A stretch of DNA of 64,000 bases from an uncultured Verrucomicrobiae bacterium (GTDB lineage: Bacteria > Verrucomicrobiota > Verrucomicrobiia > Limisphaerales > UBA1096), in the NCBI GenBank assembly GCA_937770485.1, contig CALJHX010000013.1, positions 16,389 through 80,388 of the forward strand, in the 5' to 3' direction. A program made the translations under genes and the position numbers. This document shows, in pieces, positions 34,416 to 42,851 of this stretch; position 1 is the first letter of the stretch, and every line of letters starts with the position of its first letter. The notes under the pieces were generated by a model. It was not told the origin of the DNA. It did not search any database and worked only from the letters and a program-made list of their open reading frames with translations.

Positions 34416-36890
34416 ATGAAGTTTGATTTTTTTACCACGCTTACTCATAGAATTTTCCTTCAGTGTGTTCTGTGTATTCCGTGGTGTCTCCTCGTGCTTG
34501 GCCAAGCGGCGGAGTTGCCGGACTTTGAGCGTGAGGTAAAACCAGTCCTAGCCAAGCTCTGTTACCGTTGTCACGGGGCTGAAAAGCAGAAGGGAAAGCT
34601 GCGACTCGACACTCTTTCTACCAACCTACTTGAAGACGCAAGGTCGGCGGAGCGGTGGCACGAGGTTCGTGCAGTGATTAACCTTGGCGAGATGCCGCCA
34701 GAGAACGAGACCAAGCTGACTGCGGATGAGCGCCGGGTGATTCTCGACTGGCTCAACCCCACGATCGAGCTCGCAGGCAAGCTGCGCCAAAGCAAGGGCG
34801 GCCGTGTTGTACTGCGTCGGTTAAACCACAACGAATACCACAACACATTGAGTGATCTGCTCGGGGTGAGTTTGGATTACACACGGGACTTCCCGCCTGA
34901 TGGGGTGTCGCCAGACGGCATGTTGAATAACGGTAGTTCACTGCAGATGAGCGGCATTCAACTGGAGTTTTACATGGCAGCAGCCCGAGCTGCGCTGGAT
35001 CGGATAATCGTCACGGAAGATGAGCCTAAAGTGTTCCGGCATCGATTCACAAAAAGCACGGATGGCAAATTTCCGGACGGTGTGCTGGGGGCGAACGACC
35101 TTGGCCGGCACCGGCAGTTCATCGTTCGCATGAAAAACGATTACCCTGAGCAAGGTACGTTTCGGATTCGGACTGCCGTGCGCGTTGAGTTACCCGAGGA
35201 AAAAGGGCCTGTACCGAGGTTGCGCGTGCGCGTGGGGTACCGGCCCGACACATTGGTGGACATGGAGACACTGGCCGAACTAGACCTGCACGAGTCTGGC
35301 GAACAGGAGTTGGAGTTTGTTGGGCGTATTGAAAACTTCCCGCTGCCGGTCCGGGGACAGGGCAAGTTTCCTGGGCTCGTCGTGATTTTGTCTAACGCAC
35401 ACGATGAGTTTTCACAGAGTGGCAAAACGCAAGAGAGGGAGATCACCGCCGAGGATGGTAAAAAGAAAAAAATCTGGGAACACGACATTGGCTATCCTCG
35501 ATTGCACGTGGAGTGGCTGGAGTTTGAGGGGCCGTTTTTCGAACAGTGGCCGCCAGAGGAACATCGACGAATTCTGTTTCCGTCGCACCTGCGCGAAAAA
35601 CGAGAGAAGGCCTACATTCGCAAGGTGCTGAAGTCGTTTCTCTCCCGCGCGTGGCGTCGGCCGGTGAGCCGCAAAGAAGTACGTCAGTATGTCGGATTTT
35701 ACCGGAAACTGAGACCCGAATTTCCTGATCTGGAAAGCACCCTGCGGGAGTCGTTGGTGATGGCACTGATCGCGCCGGATTTTCTGTACTTACTCGAGCC
35801 GGCTGCAAGTAAACCCCGGCCACTCACCTCCCATGAGTTTGCGTCCCGTCTCTCTTATTTTCTCTGGAATTCTATGCCAGACGACGAACTACGGACACTG
35901 GCTGATACCGGTGCGCTTTTCGACGAGGCAACCCTCTCGAAACAGGTGACCCGAATGATAACCGATGAGCGTGCAAACCGATTCATCGACTCGTATGTGG
36001 AACAGTGGCTGGACATCGACGCCATGAATCGTGTGGAGGTGGACACCAAGGTGCACCCCAACTTCCCCCGCAACAAGCGAATCGATCATCTGCGCGAAGT
36101 GATCCGCCGCGAGCCTGTCGAGTTCTTTGGTGAAATTCTACGGAAAAACCTCAGCGCGGAGCATTTCATTCGTTCCGACTTTGTGATGCTCAATGATACA
36201 CTGGCTAGGCACTATCGTTTTGATGGAGTGCACGGCGGAGCATTCCGGCCGGTGTCGACCAAACGTCAGTCGGTTAAGGCCAAGGCTAATAGAGGCGGGT
36301 TGCTGACGCAGTCGGCTATTCTACTCGGGGCCTCGACCGGTGGTGACTCACATATCATCAAGCGCGCAGTGTTCGTGCGGGAGCGTCTGCTCGACGACCC
36401 GCCAGATCCCCCCCCGCCAAACGTGCCCGAGTTGGAGACGGCCGAACCCGGCTTGGCCAAGCTGTCCATCCGTGAGCAGTTGAAGTTACACAACAACGAC
36501 GCAGCTTGTTCCGATTGTCATCGCGGAATCGATGGCTGGGGGTTGGCGATGGAGGAGTACGATGCGCTTGGCCAATGGCGCACCGAGATCACCCGAAAAC
36601 TGCCGGACGGCAAGTTGATCAAGCTGCCTCTCGAGACCTTGGCCAAGCTGCCGGACGGCCGCGAGATCGACGGCATGGAGTCACTGAAAGATTATCTGCT
36701 TACCGAGCGACGTGAGCAGTTTGCTCGCGCTTTCGTGGTGAAACTCTTGACCTATGCGCTTGGCCGATCACTCGAGTTTTCCGACGAAAAACACATCGAT
36801 GCATTGACCCGTCGCTTCGCCGACGATAAAATGCTAGTACAGTCTTTGGTTCAATCTATTGTGAAAAGCGAGGTTTTCAGCACTAAATAA
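34416..36890 (+). CDS. DUF1592-family planctomycete-type cytochrome protein
   Basis: An 824-residue exported protein. After a signal peptide (to about residue 31) comes a heme-binding PSCyt segment with CYRCHG, then DUF1587 (VVLRRLNHNEYHNTLSDLLG), a jelly-roll-like middle, DUF1595 (SRAWRRPVSRKEVRQYVGFY), DUF1592 (SHEFASRLSYFLWNSMPDDE), DUF1588 with a second heme-type motif (CSDCHRGIDGWG) and DUF1585 at the C-terminus (VKLLTYALGRSLEFSD). These sets occur in large numbers in planctomycetes and verrucomicrobia with DUF1552 partners; they are thought to be periplasmic or surface enzymes of glycan breakdown, without a proven reaction. DUF1552 follows after 6 bases. It carries four TTGGCCAA copies, unlike selO. 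Confidence 0.93.
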   Translation: MKFDFFTTLTHRIFLQCVLCIPWCLLVLGQAAELPDFEREVKPVLAKLCYRCHGAEKQKGKLRLDTLSTNLLEDARSAERWHEVRAVINLGEMPPENETKLTADERRVILDWLNPTIELAGKLRQSKGGRVVLRRLNHNEYHNTLSDLLGVSLDYTRDFPPDGVSPDGMLNNGSSLQMSGIQLEFYMAAARAALDRIIVTEDEPKVFRHRFTKSTDGKFPDGVLGANDLGRHRQFIVRMKNDYPEQGTFRIRTAVRVELPEEKGPVPRLRVRVGYRPDTLVDMETLAELDLHESGEQELEFVGRIENFPLPVRGQGKFPGLVVILSNAHDEFSQSGKTQEREITAEDGKKKKIWEHDIGYPRLHVEWLEFEGPFFEQWPPEEHRRILFPSHLREKREKAYIRKVLKSFLSRAWRRPVSRKEVRQYVGFYRKLRPEFPDLESTLRESLVMALIAPDFLYLLEPAASKPRPLTSHEFASRLSYFLWNSMPDDELRTLADTGALFDEATLSKQVTRMITDERANRFIDSYVEQWLDIDAMNRVEVDTKVHPNFPRNKRIDHLREVIRREPVEFFGEILRKNLSAEHFIRSDFVMLNDTLARHYRFDGVHGGAFRPVSTKRQSVKAKANRGGLLTQSAILLGASTGGDSHIIKRAVFVRERLLDDPPDPPPPNVPELETAEPGLAKLSIREQLKLHNNDAACSDCHRGIDGWGLAMEEYDALGQWRTEITRKLPDGKLIKLPLETLAKLPDGREIDGMESLKDYLLTERREQFARAFVVKLLTYALGRSLEFSDEKHIDALTRRFADDKMLVQSLVQSIVKSEVFSTK

Positions 36891-36896
36891 AAGCTC

Positions 36897-38249
36897 ATGA
36901 GCCGTATTGCATCCAAATCCTGGCAGCTTAATCGCCGTTCCTTTTTACGTGGCACCGGAGTGGCACTGGCATTGCCGGCGCTCGACGCCATGGCCAAGGC
37001 CAAAACGGTGGCCGAGCCCCGTCGCTTGGCCGCGGTCTACTTTCCCTTCGGTGTTTCCATTCAGGAGGAGAAAAGCGCGAAGGCCGAGTGGGGATGGTTC
37101 CCCAAGGGCGAGGGCCGCGAGTTCACTTTCAACAAGAGCCTTCAGCCGCTCGAGGCATATCGGGATCAAGTGACCGTTCTCGGCGGACTGTCTCATCCGG
37201 AAGTGCGCAAGATCGGTGGGCACGACAGCGCAGACACATTCCTTACCGGTTGCGATCTGCTGAGCCGCGACCTGCACAACACCCAGTCAATGGATCAGGT
37301 CGCCGCGGAGCACTTCGCCGGTCAAACCCGGTTCGACTCGCTCGTGATGTCGACTGACGGTGGTGTGGGCGAGCCCACCCGATCCAGTACACTTTCCTAC
37401 AACCTGCACGGCCGGCCGATCCCCGCGCTTAACCAGCCACAGCAGATCTTCGATCGCTTGTTCGGTGCGGGCGACCCTGATAACCGTCGTCACCGCCGTC
37501 GCTTGAAGAGCAGCGGCAGCCTGCTCGACCTCGTCATGGATGACGCCGGCAAACTTCGGCGTCGCCTGGGCAAGTTCGACCAACAAAAATTTGATGAATA
37601 CCTCGACTCCGTCCGGCAGGTAGAGAAACGCGTTGCCCGCGCCCAGCAGTGGATCGACATCCCCAAGCCAGGCCTAACCGACGCCGATCGCGAACGACTT
37701 CAACTCGATGCCGACTCAAAAGTGCCGACTGAGTTTGTGGCTACCATGTACGAGTTGATGCACCTCGCGTTCATGACCGACTCCACCCGCGTGGCCACCT
37801 ACCAGATCGGCAGCATGGGAGACGCCACCACTTTGGGAGGCAAGTTCCCGCAACTGCTCGGTATTGGGAAACACCTCCACGGTCTGGCTCACGACTGGAA
37901 CAAGGCCGAGGGTGTCGAGCCGCTGGGTAAGTGGGATCGTTTTCTAGCGGAGCAGTTCGCCACCTTCCTTGATCGCATGTGCAAGACGCCGGCCGGACCG
38001 GAGAGTGATGCAACTTTGCTCGATCAAACCACCATTATTTATGGTTGCAGTAACAGCACCACGCACACGAACAAAAATTATCCACTCGTACTTGCTGGGG
38101 GACGTGGCCTTGGCTTCAAGCATGGCCAGTACCTCAAATACGGAGAAGACACACCGTTTGCAAACGTGTTTGCTACCATGCTCGAGCAAACCGGTGTCAC
38201 CAACCGCTTCGCCGACAGCACCGGCAATCTTCCCGAACTTCTCGCCTAA
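36897..38249 (+). CDS. DUF1552 exported protein
   Basis: A 450-residue member of DUF1552, the regular partner of DUF1592 proteins. It starts with a Tat-like signal (LNRRSFLRGTGVALALPALD). Recognisable family segments are LAAVYFPFGVS, VTVLGGLSHPEVRKIGGHDS, HNTQSMDQVAAEHFAGQTRF, GRPIPALNQPQQIFDRLFG, SVRQVEKRVARAQQWID, and near the end ATLLDQTTIIYGCSN followed by NKNYPLVLAGGRGLGFKHG. The fold is related to alkaline-phosphatase-like DUF1501 proteins. Function is unproven; cotranscription 6 bases after the DUF1592 gene implies a shared export-dependent task. Confidence 0.93.
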   Translation: MSRIASKSWQLNRRSFLRGTGVALALPALDAMAKAKTVAEPRRLAAVYFPFGVSIQEEKSAKAEWGWFPKGEGREFTFNKSLQPLEAYRDQVTVLGGLSHPEVRKIGGHDSADTFLTGCDLLSRDLHNTQSMDQVAAEHFAGQTRFDSLVMSTDGGVGEPTRSSTLSYNLHGRPIPALNQPQQIFDRLFGAGDPDNRRHRRRLKSSGSLLDLVMDDAGKLRRRLGKFDQQKFDEYLDSVRQVEKRVARAQQWIDIPKPGLTDADRERLQLDADSKVPTEFVATMYELMHLAFMTDSTRVATYQIGSMGDATTLGGKFPQLLGIGKHLHGLAHDWNKAEGVEPLGKWDRFLAEQFATFLDRMCKTPAGPESDATLLDQTTIIYGCSNSTTHTNKNYPLVLAGGRGLGFKHGQYLKYGEDTPFANVFATMLEQTGVTNRFADSTGNLPELLA

Positions 38250-38423
38250 ATAAAGCTAGGCCTCTCGTAGAAGATTTAGGTGTGCACTTCACACTTCTGA
38301 CACCACGGTTTATTTGGATCGGGGACGTTCGGACTGCGTTGTGGTGCTTCGGGCATGCCAGAAATGTGGCGATTTAAGCAATCAGTTCAAATCATTCACT
38401 CTGTGGCCTCAAAGTTGGCTGGC

Positions 38424-38570
38424 TCATTTCCCTTTAGTTTTCAATTCTTCACCCGTCTTGGCTCCCTGTTTGCGGAGGAGGTCGGTGATTTTGGGTTTAT
38501 TTTTGGCCTGATCTAGAGGTGTTCCAAGTATATTCTTCGCGTTCACATCCGCACCATTCCTTTCAAAATA
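38424..38570 (-). pseudogene. Ankyrin-repeat protein C-terminal fragment
   Basis: About 48 codons read FERNGADVNAKNILGTPLDQ, continue through an I-T-D-L-L-R-K helix and end GAKTGEELKTKGK before a stop. This is one ankyrin repeat and the characteristic tail of secreted ankyrin proteins in verrucomicrobia. An in-frame stop lies immediately upstream and no start is present, so it is the stump of a larger gene, cut between the DUF1552 gene and the integrase fragment. Between 38250 and 38423 I see nothing else. Confidence 0.7.
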
Positions 38571-38611
38571 TTAAAAAGTTTTTTCAGCGTCGCCTAGATA
38601 CAAATTAATGA

Positions 38612-39094
38612 AGAACCCACCTCACCTGTAGGGTTTTTACTGGCTGTAGAATTGGCTCGGCAGTCAAGCTGCGAGTGGACAGCGTGCATTTTGACGAGCG
38701 CAAAATATGGCTGTCGAATAAAAACAGCGCCGATCACAACGCGTACATCCCCACCCAGTTGATGGAGTTTCTGCAAAGCTACAAGCCCGCTGGCGAGACA
38801 TGGGTCACTAACCCCAGCCCACGCTACTGGTCACCAAAATGGTTTCGTGAGATCAAGAAACTGGGGATGACATTTTCAACTCACTACATGCGGAACACGT
38901 ACGTAACCAGATTGACCAAGAAGCTTGATCAGCGCGTGACTATGAACATCGTCGGCCATAGCGACGCTAAAGTGCATGAGTTGTATAATCGTAACACCGC
39001 ATGGGAACATTCTGCTGAGATTGAACGTTCGTTATGCGTTCGCGTATTGCAAAATGGGAGCGACAACCTAACTCTTTTGAAATCAGCGAGTTGA
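38612..39094 (+). pseudogene. Truncated tyrosine recombinase (phage-type integrase), catalytic domain only
   Basis: The open frame begins after a stop near 38609 and has no plausible start. It keeps the catalytic residues: first Arg in FTGCRIGSAVKLRV, a beta-hairpin with the Lys region (IWLSNKNSADHNAYIP), H-x-x-R in STHYMRNTYVTRL, His in NIVGHSDAKVHELY and the nucleophile Tyr in HELYNRN. The N-terminal SAM-like and arm-binding domains are lost. It sits about 100 bases from the intact tRNA-Gln, with two copies of TACATTGTAG (39104-39113, 39171-39180) between, as expected for an integrase at its attachment site. Probably inactive, though translation from GTG at 38675 would give 139 residues. 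Confidence 0.8.
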
Positions 39095-39191
39095 CTGACA
39101 TAGTACATTGTAGTACGCATTTGGCATGCACTACTACTCGGAACTAATTTGAAATTCACTAATGAATAACTACATTGTAGCTATCGAGTGG

Positions 39192-39262
39192 TTGTCCCGC
39201 TAGGATTTGAACCTAAACTAACGCTGTCAAAGAGCGCTGTGCTACCATTACACCACGGGACA
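39192..39262 (-). tRNA. tRNA-Gln (anticodon TTG)
   Basis: Reading leftward the sequence opens TGTCCCG and closes CGGGACA (7-bp acceptor), with a D arm GTGTAATGGTAGCAC, anticodon stem GCGCT/AGCGT, loop CTTTGAC (anticodon TTG) and a T arm TTAGG-TTCAAAT-CCTAG. The discriminator is A; the terminal CCA is not completely encoded. It is the attachment site of the island to its left. This is the only complete tRNA gene I see in the window. Confidence 0.95.
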
Positions 39263-39279
39263 GTGGCGGGCGTTTTTGT
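39237..39279 (-). repeat. Right copy of the 43-bp tRNA-Gln direct repeat
   Basis: Covers the 5' half of the intact tRNA-Gln and 17 upstream bases and is identical to 33883-33925, bracketing about 5.3 kb with the DUF1592/DUF1552 genes, ankyrin fragment and integrase fragment. From 39280 to the ppx stop at 39495 there is no gene; 39339-39362 resembles a dispersed CACGAAGG-ACATGAA element. Confidence 0.85.
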
Positions 39280-39494
39280 AAAGGCGAACCGGCCGTTTTG
39301 CGAGTCTTTTTTGTTTCGAGGCGGGGTCTTTTCTTTTTTCACCACGAAGGACATGAATTTCTTCTATTCGTTCTCTTGAAGAGACAAAATACGATAGCCC
39401 AAGGCAACGCACCGAGAACCAATAAGCAAAACAATCGAGCTCTTGCTTGTTAAAATTGGGCTATCTTTCGCATTGCGCCCTTTTAGGACTGGCC

Positions 39495-40415
39495 TCATTT
39501 AGTTTGCAGAACGCCGAATCGGATGCCGCGCGTGCTGACCCGCAGGGCGGCGAAGCCAAGCTGCCGCATGGCCTGCTCGTAAATCAGGCTGCCGAACAGG
39601 GCGACGTCGGCGCGCTTGGGGGGCAAGCCGGTGATTTCCCGACGCCTTGCCACGGTCAACCCCCACAGCCGCTCGCGCCAAGCCGTTACCCGATCAAGCG
39701 GCAACTCGACAGCCTCCATCCGCTCACGATCGTAATCATCGTCAACCAGTTCCATCTTGGCGAGGATGCTAGCCATGCCTCCGGAGCCAACCATTATAAA
39801 CGGCTGCGCTTGGCCAGGCGCGTTGAGTTGCCCTCGCAAGCCCGGCAGCGATGTTTCGCTTAAGGTTTGGTCGACCGATTTGCAGACGGTTTCAAGTTCA
39901 CCTCCGGCCGGGGGATCGGAAACGGGGTGACGCTCCATCAAACGCACCGAGCCGAGCGGGATGCTCGTGTGAAAACGCATCCCGCCCACGTCGCCGACGA
40001 TGAACTCGGTGCTGCCGCCGCCGACGTCGATCATGAGCATCGGCGACTTGGCCAAGCGTGGACAGCCCATGACCCCGGCGAATACGAGACGCGCCTCGTT
40101 GTCGCCGCTGAGCACGTCCACAGCCTGACCAAGCGATTCGAGCAACTCAGCTGGGTTGCTCGAATCGCGTACGGCACTGGTGGCGATGATTCGCGTGTCG
40201 CTGCAGTCGTTCGCCTTGGCCAAGGCAAGCAGCTCGTTCACCGCGGCGACGGTGGCCTGGATCGGTTCGGCCTGGAGTTTGCCGCCGGAGTAGAGGCCGC
40301 GGCCAAGTCGGGTTTGGCGGCTGGTTTCGAGATGCGGCGAAATCTCGTCACCGCGCAGGTCGGCGATAAGCAGTTTCACCGAGTTGGTGCCTATGTCGAT
40401 GACGCCGCGCCGCAT
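39495..40415 (-). CDS. ppx: Exopolyphosphatase / pppGpp phosphohydrolase family protein
   Basis: Ppx/GppA enzymes hydrolyse polyphosphate ends or pppGpp. The start is set at ATG 40415 (MRRGVIDIGTNSVKLLIADL), giving 306 residues; the frame continues upstream into the ROK gene but that extension is not protein-like. The ASKHA fold motifs are GVIDIGTNSVKLLIADL, IIATSAVRDSSN, MLMIDVGGGSTEFIVG and SIPLGSVRLMER. At about 300 residues it is the short form lacking the C-terminal HD domain. It starts 7 bases after the ROK gene stop and ends the operon. Confidence 0.9.
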   Translation of the reverse strand: MRRGVIDIGTNSVKLLIADLRGDEISPHLETSRQTRLGRGLYSGGKLQAEPIQATVAAVNELLALAKANDCSDTRIIATSAVRDSSNPAELLESLGQAVDVLSGDNEARLVFAGVMGCPRLAKSPMLMIDVGGGSTEFIVGDVGGMRFHTSIPLGSVRLMERHPVSDPPAGGELETVCKSVDQTLSETSLPGLRGQLNAPGQAQPFIMVGSGGMASILAKMELVDDDYDRERMEAVELPLDRVTAWRERLWGLTVARRREITGLPPKRADVALFGSLIYEQAMRQLGFAALRVSTRGIRFGVLQTK

Positions 40416-40422
40416 GGAATGC

Positions 40423-41385
40423 TCATGTGTGGTCGTGGGCGAGGATGGCGGCACCGGTAATGCCGGCGGCATCGCCGAGGGTGGTGGCCATGATTCGCAC
40501 CTGCCGCGCGCCGGGCATGATGCGGCCCAGGGCGGCCTCTCGGATTCTCGGCAACATGACGGTGTGCAACTGCTCGATGAGTCCGCCGCCAAGCGCGACA
40601 ACTTCCGGGTTGAGCAGGTTGCAGAGGTTGGCTATGGCGATGCCTGTGTAAAAACAGGTCTCGTCGAGCACGGCCGTGGCCAGTTTGTCGCCGGCCTCGA
40701 CGGCGCGCCGGAGTTTGCCGCTGCGAATCCTGGTCACGGAAGGATCGTCGGCCTCCATCAATTGAGTGAGTTCGCCGCCGTCGTTCACGGCCGACTTGAC
40801 CCTGTTAAAAATCGCCGTGCGGCTCGCGAGCGCCTCAAAACAGCCGCTCGTACCACAACCGCAAACCGGCCCGTCCGGGTCGAGCACCATGTGCCCCACC
40901 TCGCCGGCCGCCCGGGTGGCGCCGGTCAGAAACACGCCGTTGGTGATGATGCCCGCACCGATGCCGGTGCCGAGAAAAATGCTGACCATGTCGTTGGGCT
41001 TGGCCTCGAGCTCGAGCCGGTGAATGCCGGTCGCGGCCACATTGCAGTCGTTGCCAAGCCAGACGGGGCAGCCAAGTTGCGCCTCGAGGTCAGCCTTGAG
41101 CGCGACATCACGCCAATCGAGGTTCGGAGCGAACAACACGTGCGACTCGTCGCTGCTGATCGAGCCCGGCGCGCCGATGCCCATACCGCTGGCCTTTGCC
41201 GGGTCGATGCCGGCTAACTCGGCGGCGGCGCGGACAGTTTTGACAATCCGGCCGCAGACGACGTCGTAGCCTCCCTCCGGCTTGGTCTTGGTTTTTTCCG
41301 TGGCAAGACAGTGGTAATCGTTGCCGAAAACTCCGGCGAGTATCTTCGTGCCTCCAAGGTCCACTCCGATGTAATATTCCTCCAT
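40423..41385 (-). CDS. ROK-family sugar kinase (glucokinase-like)
   Basis: A 320-residue cytoplasmic kinase. ATP phosphate loops are YIGVDLGGTKILAGVF and SIFLGTGIGAGIITNG; the catalytic Asp is in WLGNDCNVAATG; the ROK zinc site is CGCGTSGCFEALAS with the preceding GEVGHM. No DNA-binding domain is present, so it is a kinase rather than a NagC-type repressor. Glucose is the commonest substrate for this size class, but N-acetylhexosamines are possible and nagA elsewhere in the window makes that relevant. It lies between a Tmk-like gene (15 bases) and ppx (7 bases). Confidence 0.9.
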   Translation of the reverse strand: MEEYYIGVDLGGTKILAGVFGNDYHCLATEKTKTKPEGGYDVVCGRIVKTVRAAAELAGIDPAKASGMGIGAPGSISSDESHVLFAPNLDWRDVALKADLEAQLGCPVWLGNDCNVAATGIHRLELEAKPNDMVSIFLGTGIGAGIITNGVFLTGATRAAGEVGHMVLDPDGPVCGCGTSGCFEALASRTAIFNRVKSAVNDGGELTQLMEADDPSVTRIRSGKLRRAVEAGDKLATAVLDETCFYTGIAIANLCNLLNPEVVALGGGLIEQLHTVMLPRIREAALGRIMPGARQVRIMATTLGDAAGITGAAILAHDHT

Positions 41386-41400
41386 GAGATGTCTGAGCTG

Positions 41401-42150
41401 CTATCCAAGGACACCCTCGACATTGCGACGCAACTCACGGTTGAGCCCATTCATCGACTGGTCGGCGTCGATGGTGGTGTACCCCCACGACTTGCGGAAT
41501 TCGTCGAACTTGTCAGCCATCAACTGCTGGTACTGCACAAAACTGTTAAACATGTCGAGGGACAGCCCGAGGTCCATGCCGCTTTCCCAGTAGTCGAGCG
41601 TATGGTTTTTCATGAGGTTACGCAGGATCAGTTTCTCCGGCGGCAGTTTGAGGTAAAACACCGCATCCGGCTTGATTGCGATGCTGTAAAGGCTCTTCAC
41701 CCAGTCCTTGTCCAACCCGCGCACCATATCCCTCGCCATGAGTGTGTAAATGTACCGGTCTGCAAGCACGATGAACCCGGCACGCAGCGACGGGATGATG
41801 ATGTTTTCCAGTTGATCCGCAAAGTCGGTCGCGTAAAACAGGCTCAGCGTAGTGCGGTTGAGAATGTTCCCGTTCTTCGCACTCTCAAGCTCCTCACTGG
41901 CAAGGTTCGATCGCTTGAGTCCGACCTGCGTTGTGGCGTGCCCGCTCGCCTCAAGCCAATCGACCAGACGCCGGATCTGCGTCGAACGCCCCGAACCGTC
42001 GGCTCCCTCGATAACGATCAACCGACCAGTCAACTCGCCGGGCTTGACCCCGGGCAACGAGTGCCCAATGAAGCATTTGGCCAGTGGCTTCGGCGATTTC
42101 ACTCGCGAGGTGGCTTTTCGATTGCCTGAGGGTTTGCGCTTGGCCGTCAT
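41401..42150 (-). CDS. Thymidylate-kinase-like protein, second of a tandem pair
   Basis: A 249-residue P-loop kinase of the Tmk type. A basic N-terminal extension (about 40 residues) precedes LIVIEGADGSGRSTQIRRLV, in which Arg replaces the usual Walker Lys-Ser context (GSGRST instead of GSGKST). FYATDFADQLENIIIPSLRA and VLADRYIYTLMARD follow, the latter matching the Tmk D-R-Y motif. It overlaps the stop of its paralogue (42147-42848) by ATGA. The two share layout throughout, including a D-L-G-L-S segment near the C-terminus. Whether it retains dTMP kinase activity or acts on another nucleotide is unclear. Confidence 0.8.
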   Translation of the reverse strand: MTAKRKPSGNRKATSRVKSPKPLAKCFIGHSLPGVKPGELTGRLIVIEGADGSGRSTQIRRLVDWLEASGHATTQVGLKRSNLASEELESAKNGNILNRTTLSLFYATDFADQLENIIIPSLRAGFIVLADRYIYTLMARDMVRGLDKDWVKSLYSIAIKPDAVFYLKLPPEKLILRNLMKNHTLDYWESGMDLGLSLDMFNSFVQYQQLMADKFDEFRKSWGYTTIDADQSMNGLNRELRRNVEGVLG

Positions 42151-42848
42151 GATAATTTATCGAGTTCGTATTGGCCGAGATCGATTGATGCGGCCAACCG
42201 TTGACGCACCTGCTCCTGCTGTTTTTCGATTGGCTGATTGGCGTTGATTTGAACCAGTCGAAACTCGCTCTTCATAGCGGAATAGACCTTAAGCAACTGC
42301 CCCTGAAAGAGCTTGAAACTTTCCTCGATATCGCTCGACAGGCCAAGATCCATCCCGGCCTCATGGTACTTTAGCTGCGGCCGACCCTGGAGAATCCTGC
42401 CCAGCGACACGTCCAGTGGCGCTTTGAAAAAAAATGTCAAATCGGGCAGAGCAGCAAAGCTGTAAAGCCGCCGCACCCAATCTGGTGAACACCCCCGAAC
42501 CGTGTCGCGCGCGAACGCCGTAAACTTGTACCGGTCACAAAGCACTATGTAACCGGCCTTGAGCAGAGGCACGAGCTGGCGCTCGTAGCGATCGGCAAAG
42601 TCGGTGGCGTGGATCAGGCTGAAGGTCGTCGGCGTGAGCAGTCGCTCAGCCTTTCCTCGGCGTGTGGCACTCTTGACCAACTCGGACGAATTCCACTCAC
42701 TGAAAAACACCTTGAGCCCCTGCAACTCCAACCAGCGCTTAAGAAGGTAGAGTTGCGTTGACTTGCCCGAGCCATCGATCCCTTCGACGGCAATCAACCG
42801 CCCTGGATAGCCAAGCTGCGCAAACGTTTTCTCCGGCTTTTTTTTCAT
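42147..42848 (-). CDS. tmk: Thymidylate-kinase-like protein, first of a tandem pair
   Basis: A 233-residue Tmk-family protein with an intact Walker A (LIAVEGIDGSGKSTQLYLLK), the HATDFADRYERQLVPLLKAG helix and the D-R-Y motif in YIVLCDRYKFTAFARDTVRG. dTMP kinase phosphorylates dTMP to dTDP for DNA synthesis. The lid region lacks a clear Arg-rich segment, so substrate assignment is tentative. It starts 3 bases after the site-2 protease stop and overlaps the second Tmk-like gene by ATGA. Confidence 0.82.
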   Translation of the reverse strand: MKKKPEKTFAQLGYPGRLIAVEGIDGSGKSTQLYLLKRWLELQGLKVFFSEWNSSELVKSATRRGKAERLLTPTTFSLIHATDFADRYERQLVPLLKAGYIVLCDRYKFTAFARDTVRGCSPDWVRRLYSFAALPDLTFFFKAPLDVSLGRILQGRPQLKYHEAGMDLGLSSDIEESFKLFQGQLLKVYSAMKSEFRLVQINANQPIEKQQEQVRQRLAASIDLGQYELDKLS

Positions 42849-42851
42849 CCA

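Noticed and set aside
38250..38423. Possible gene remnant after the DUF1552 stop
   Set aside because: No frame longer than background or recognisable motif was found besides the ankyrin fragment beyond 38424.
40416..40601. An N-terminal extension of Ppx to 40601
   Set aside because: The extra residues are low-complexity Ser/Pro and overlap the conserved end of the ROK gene; the ATG at 40415 gives the normal family start.
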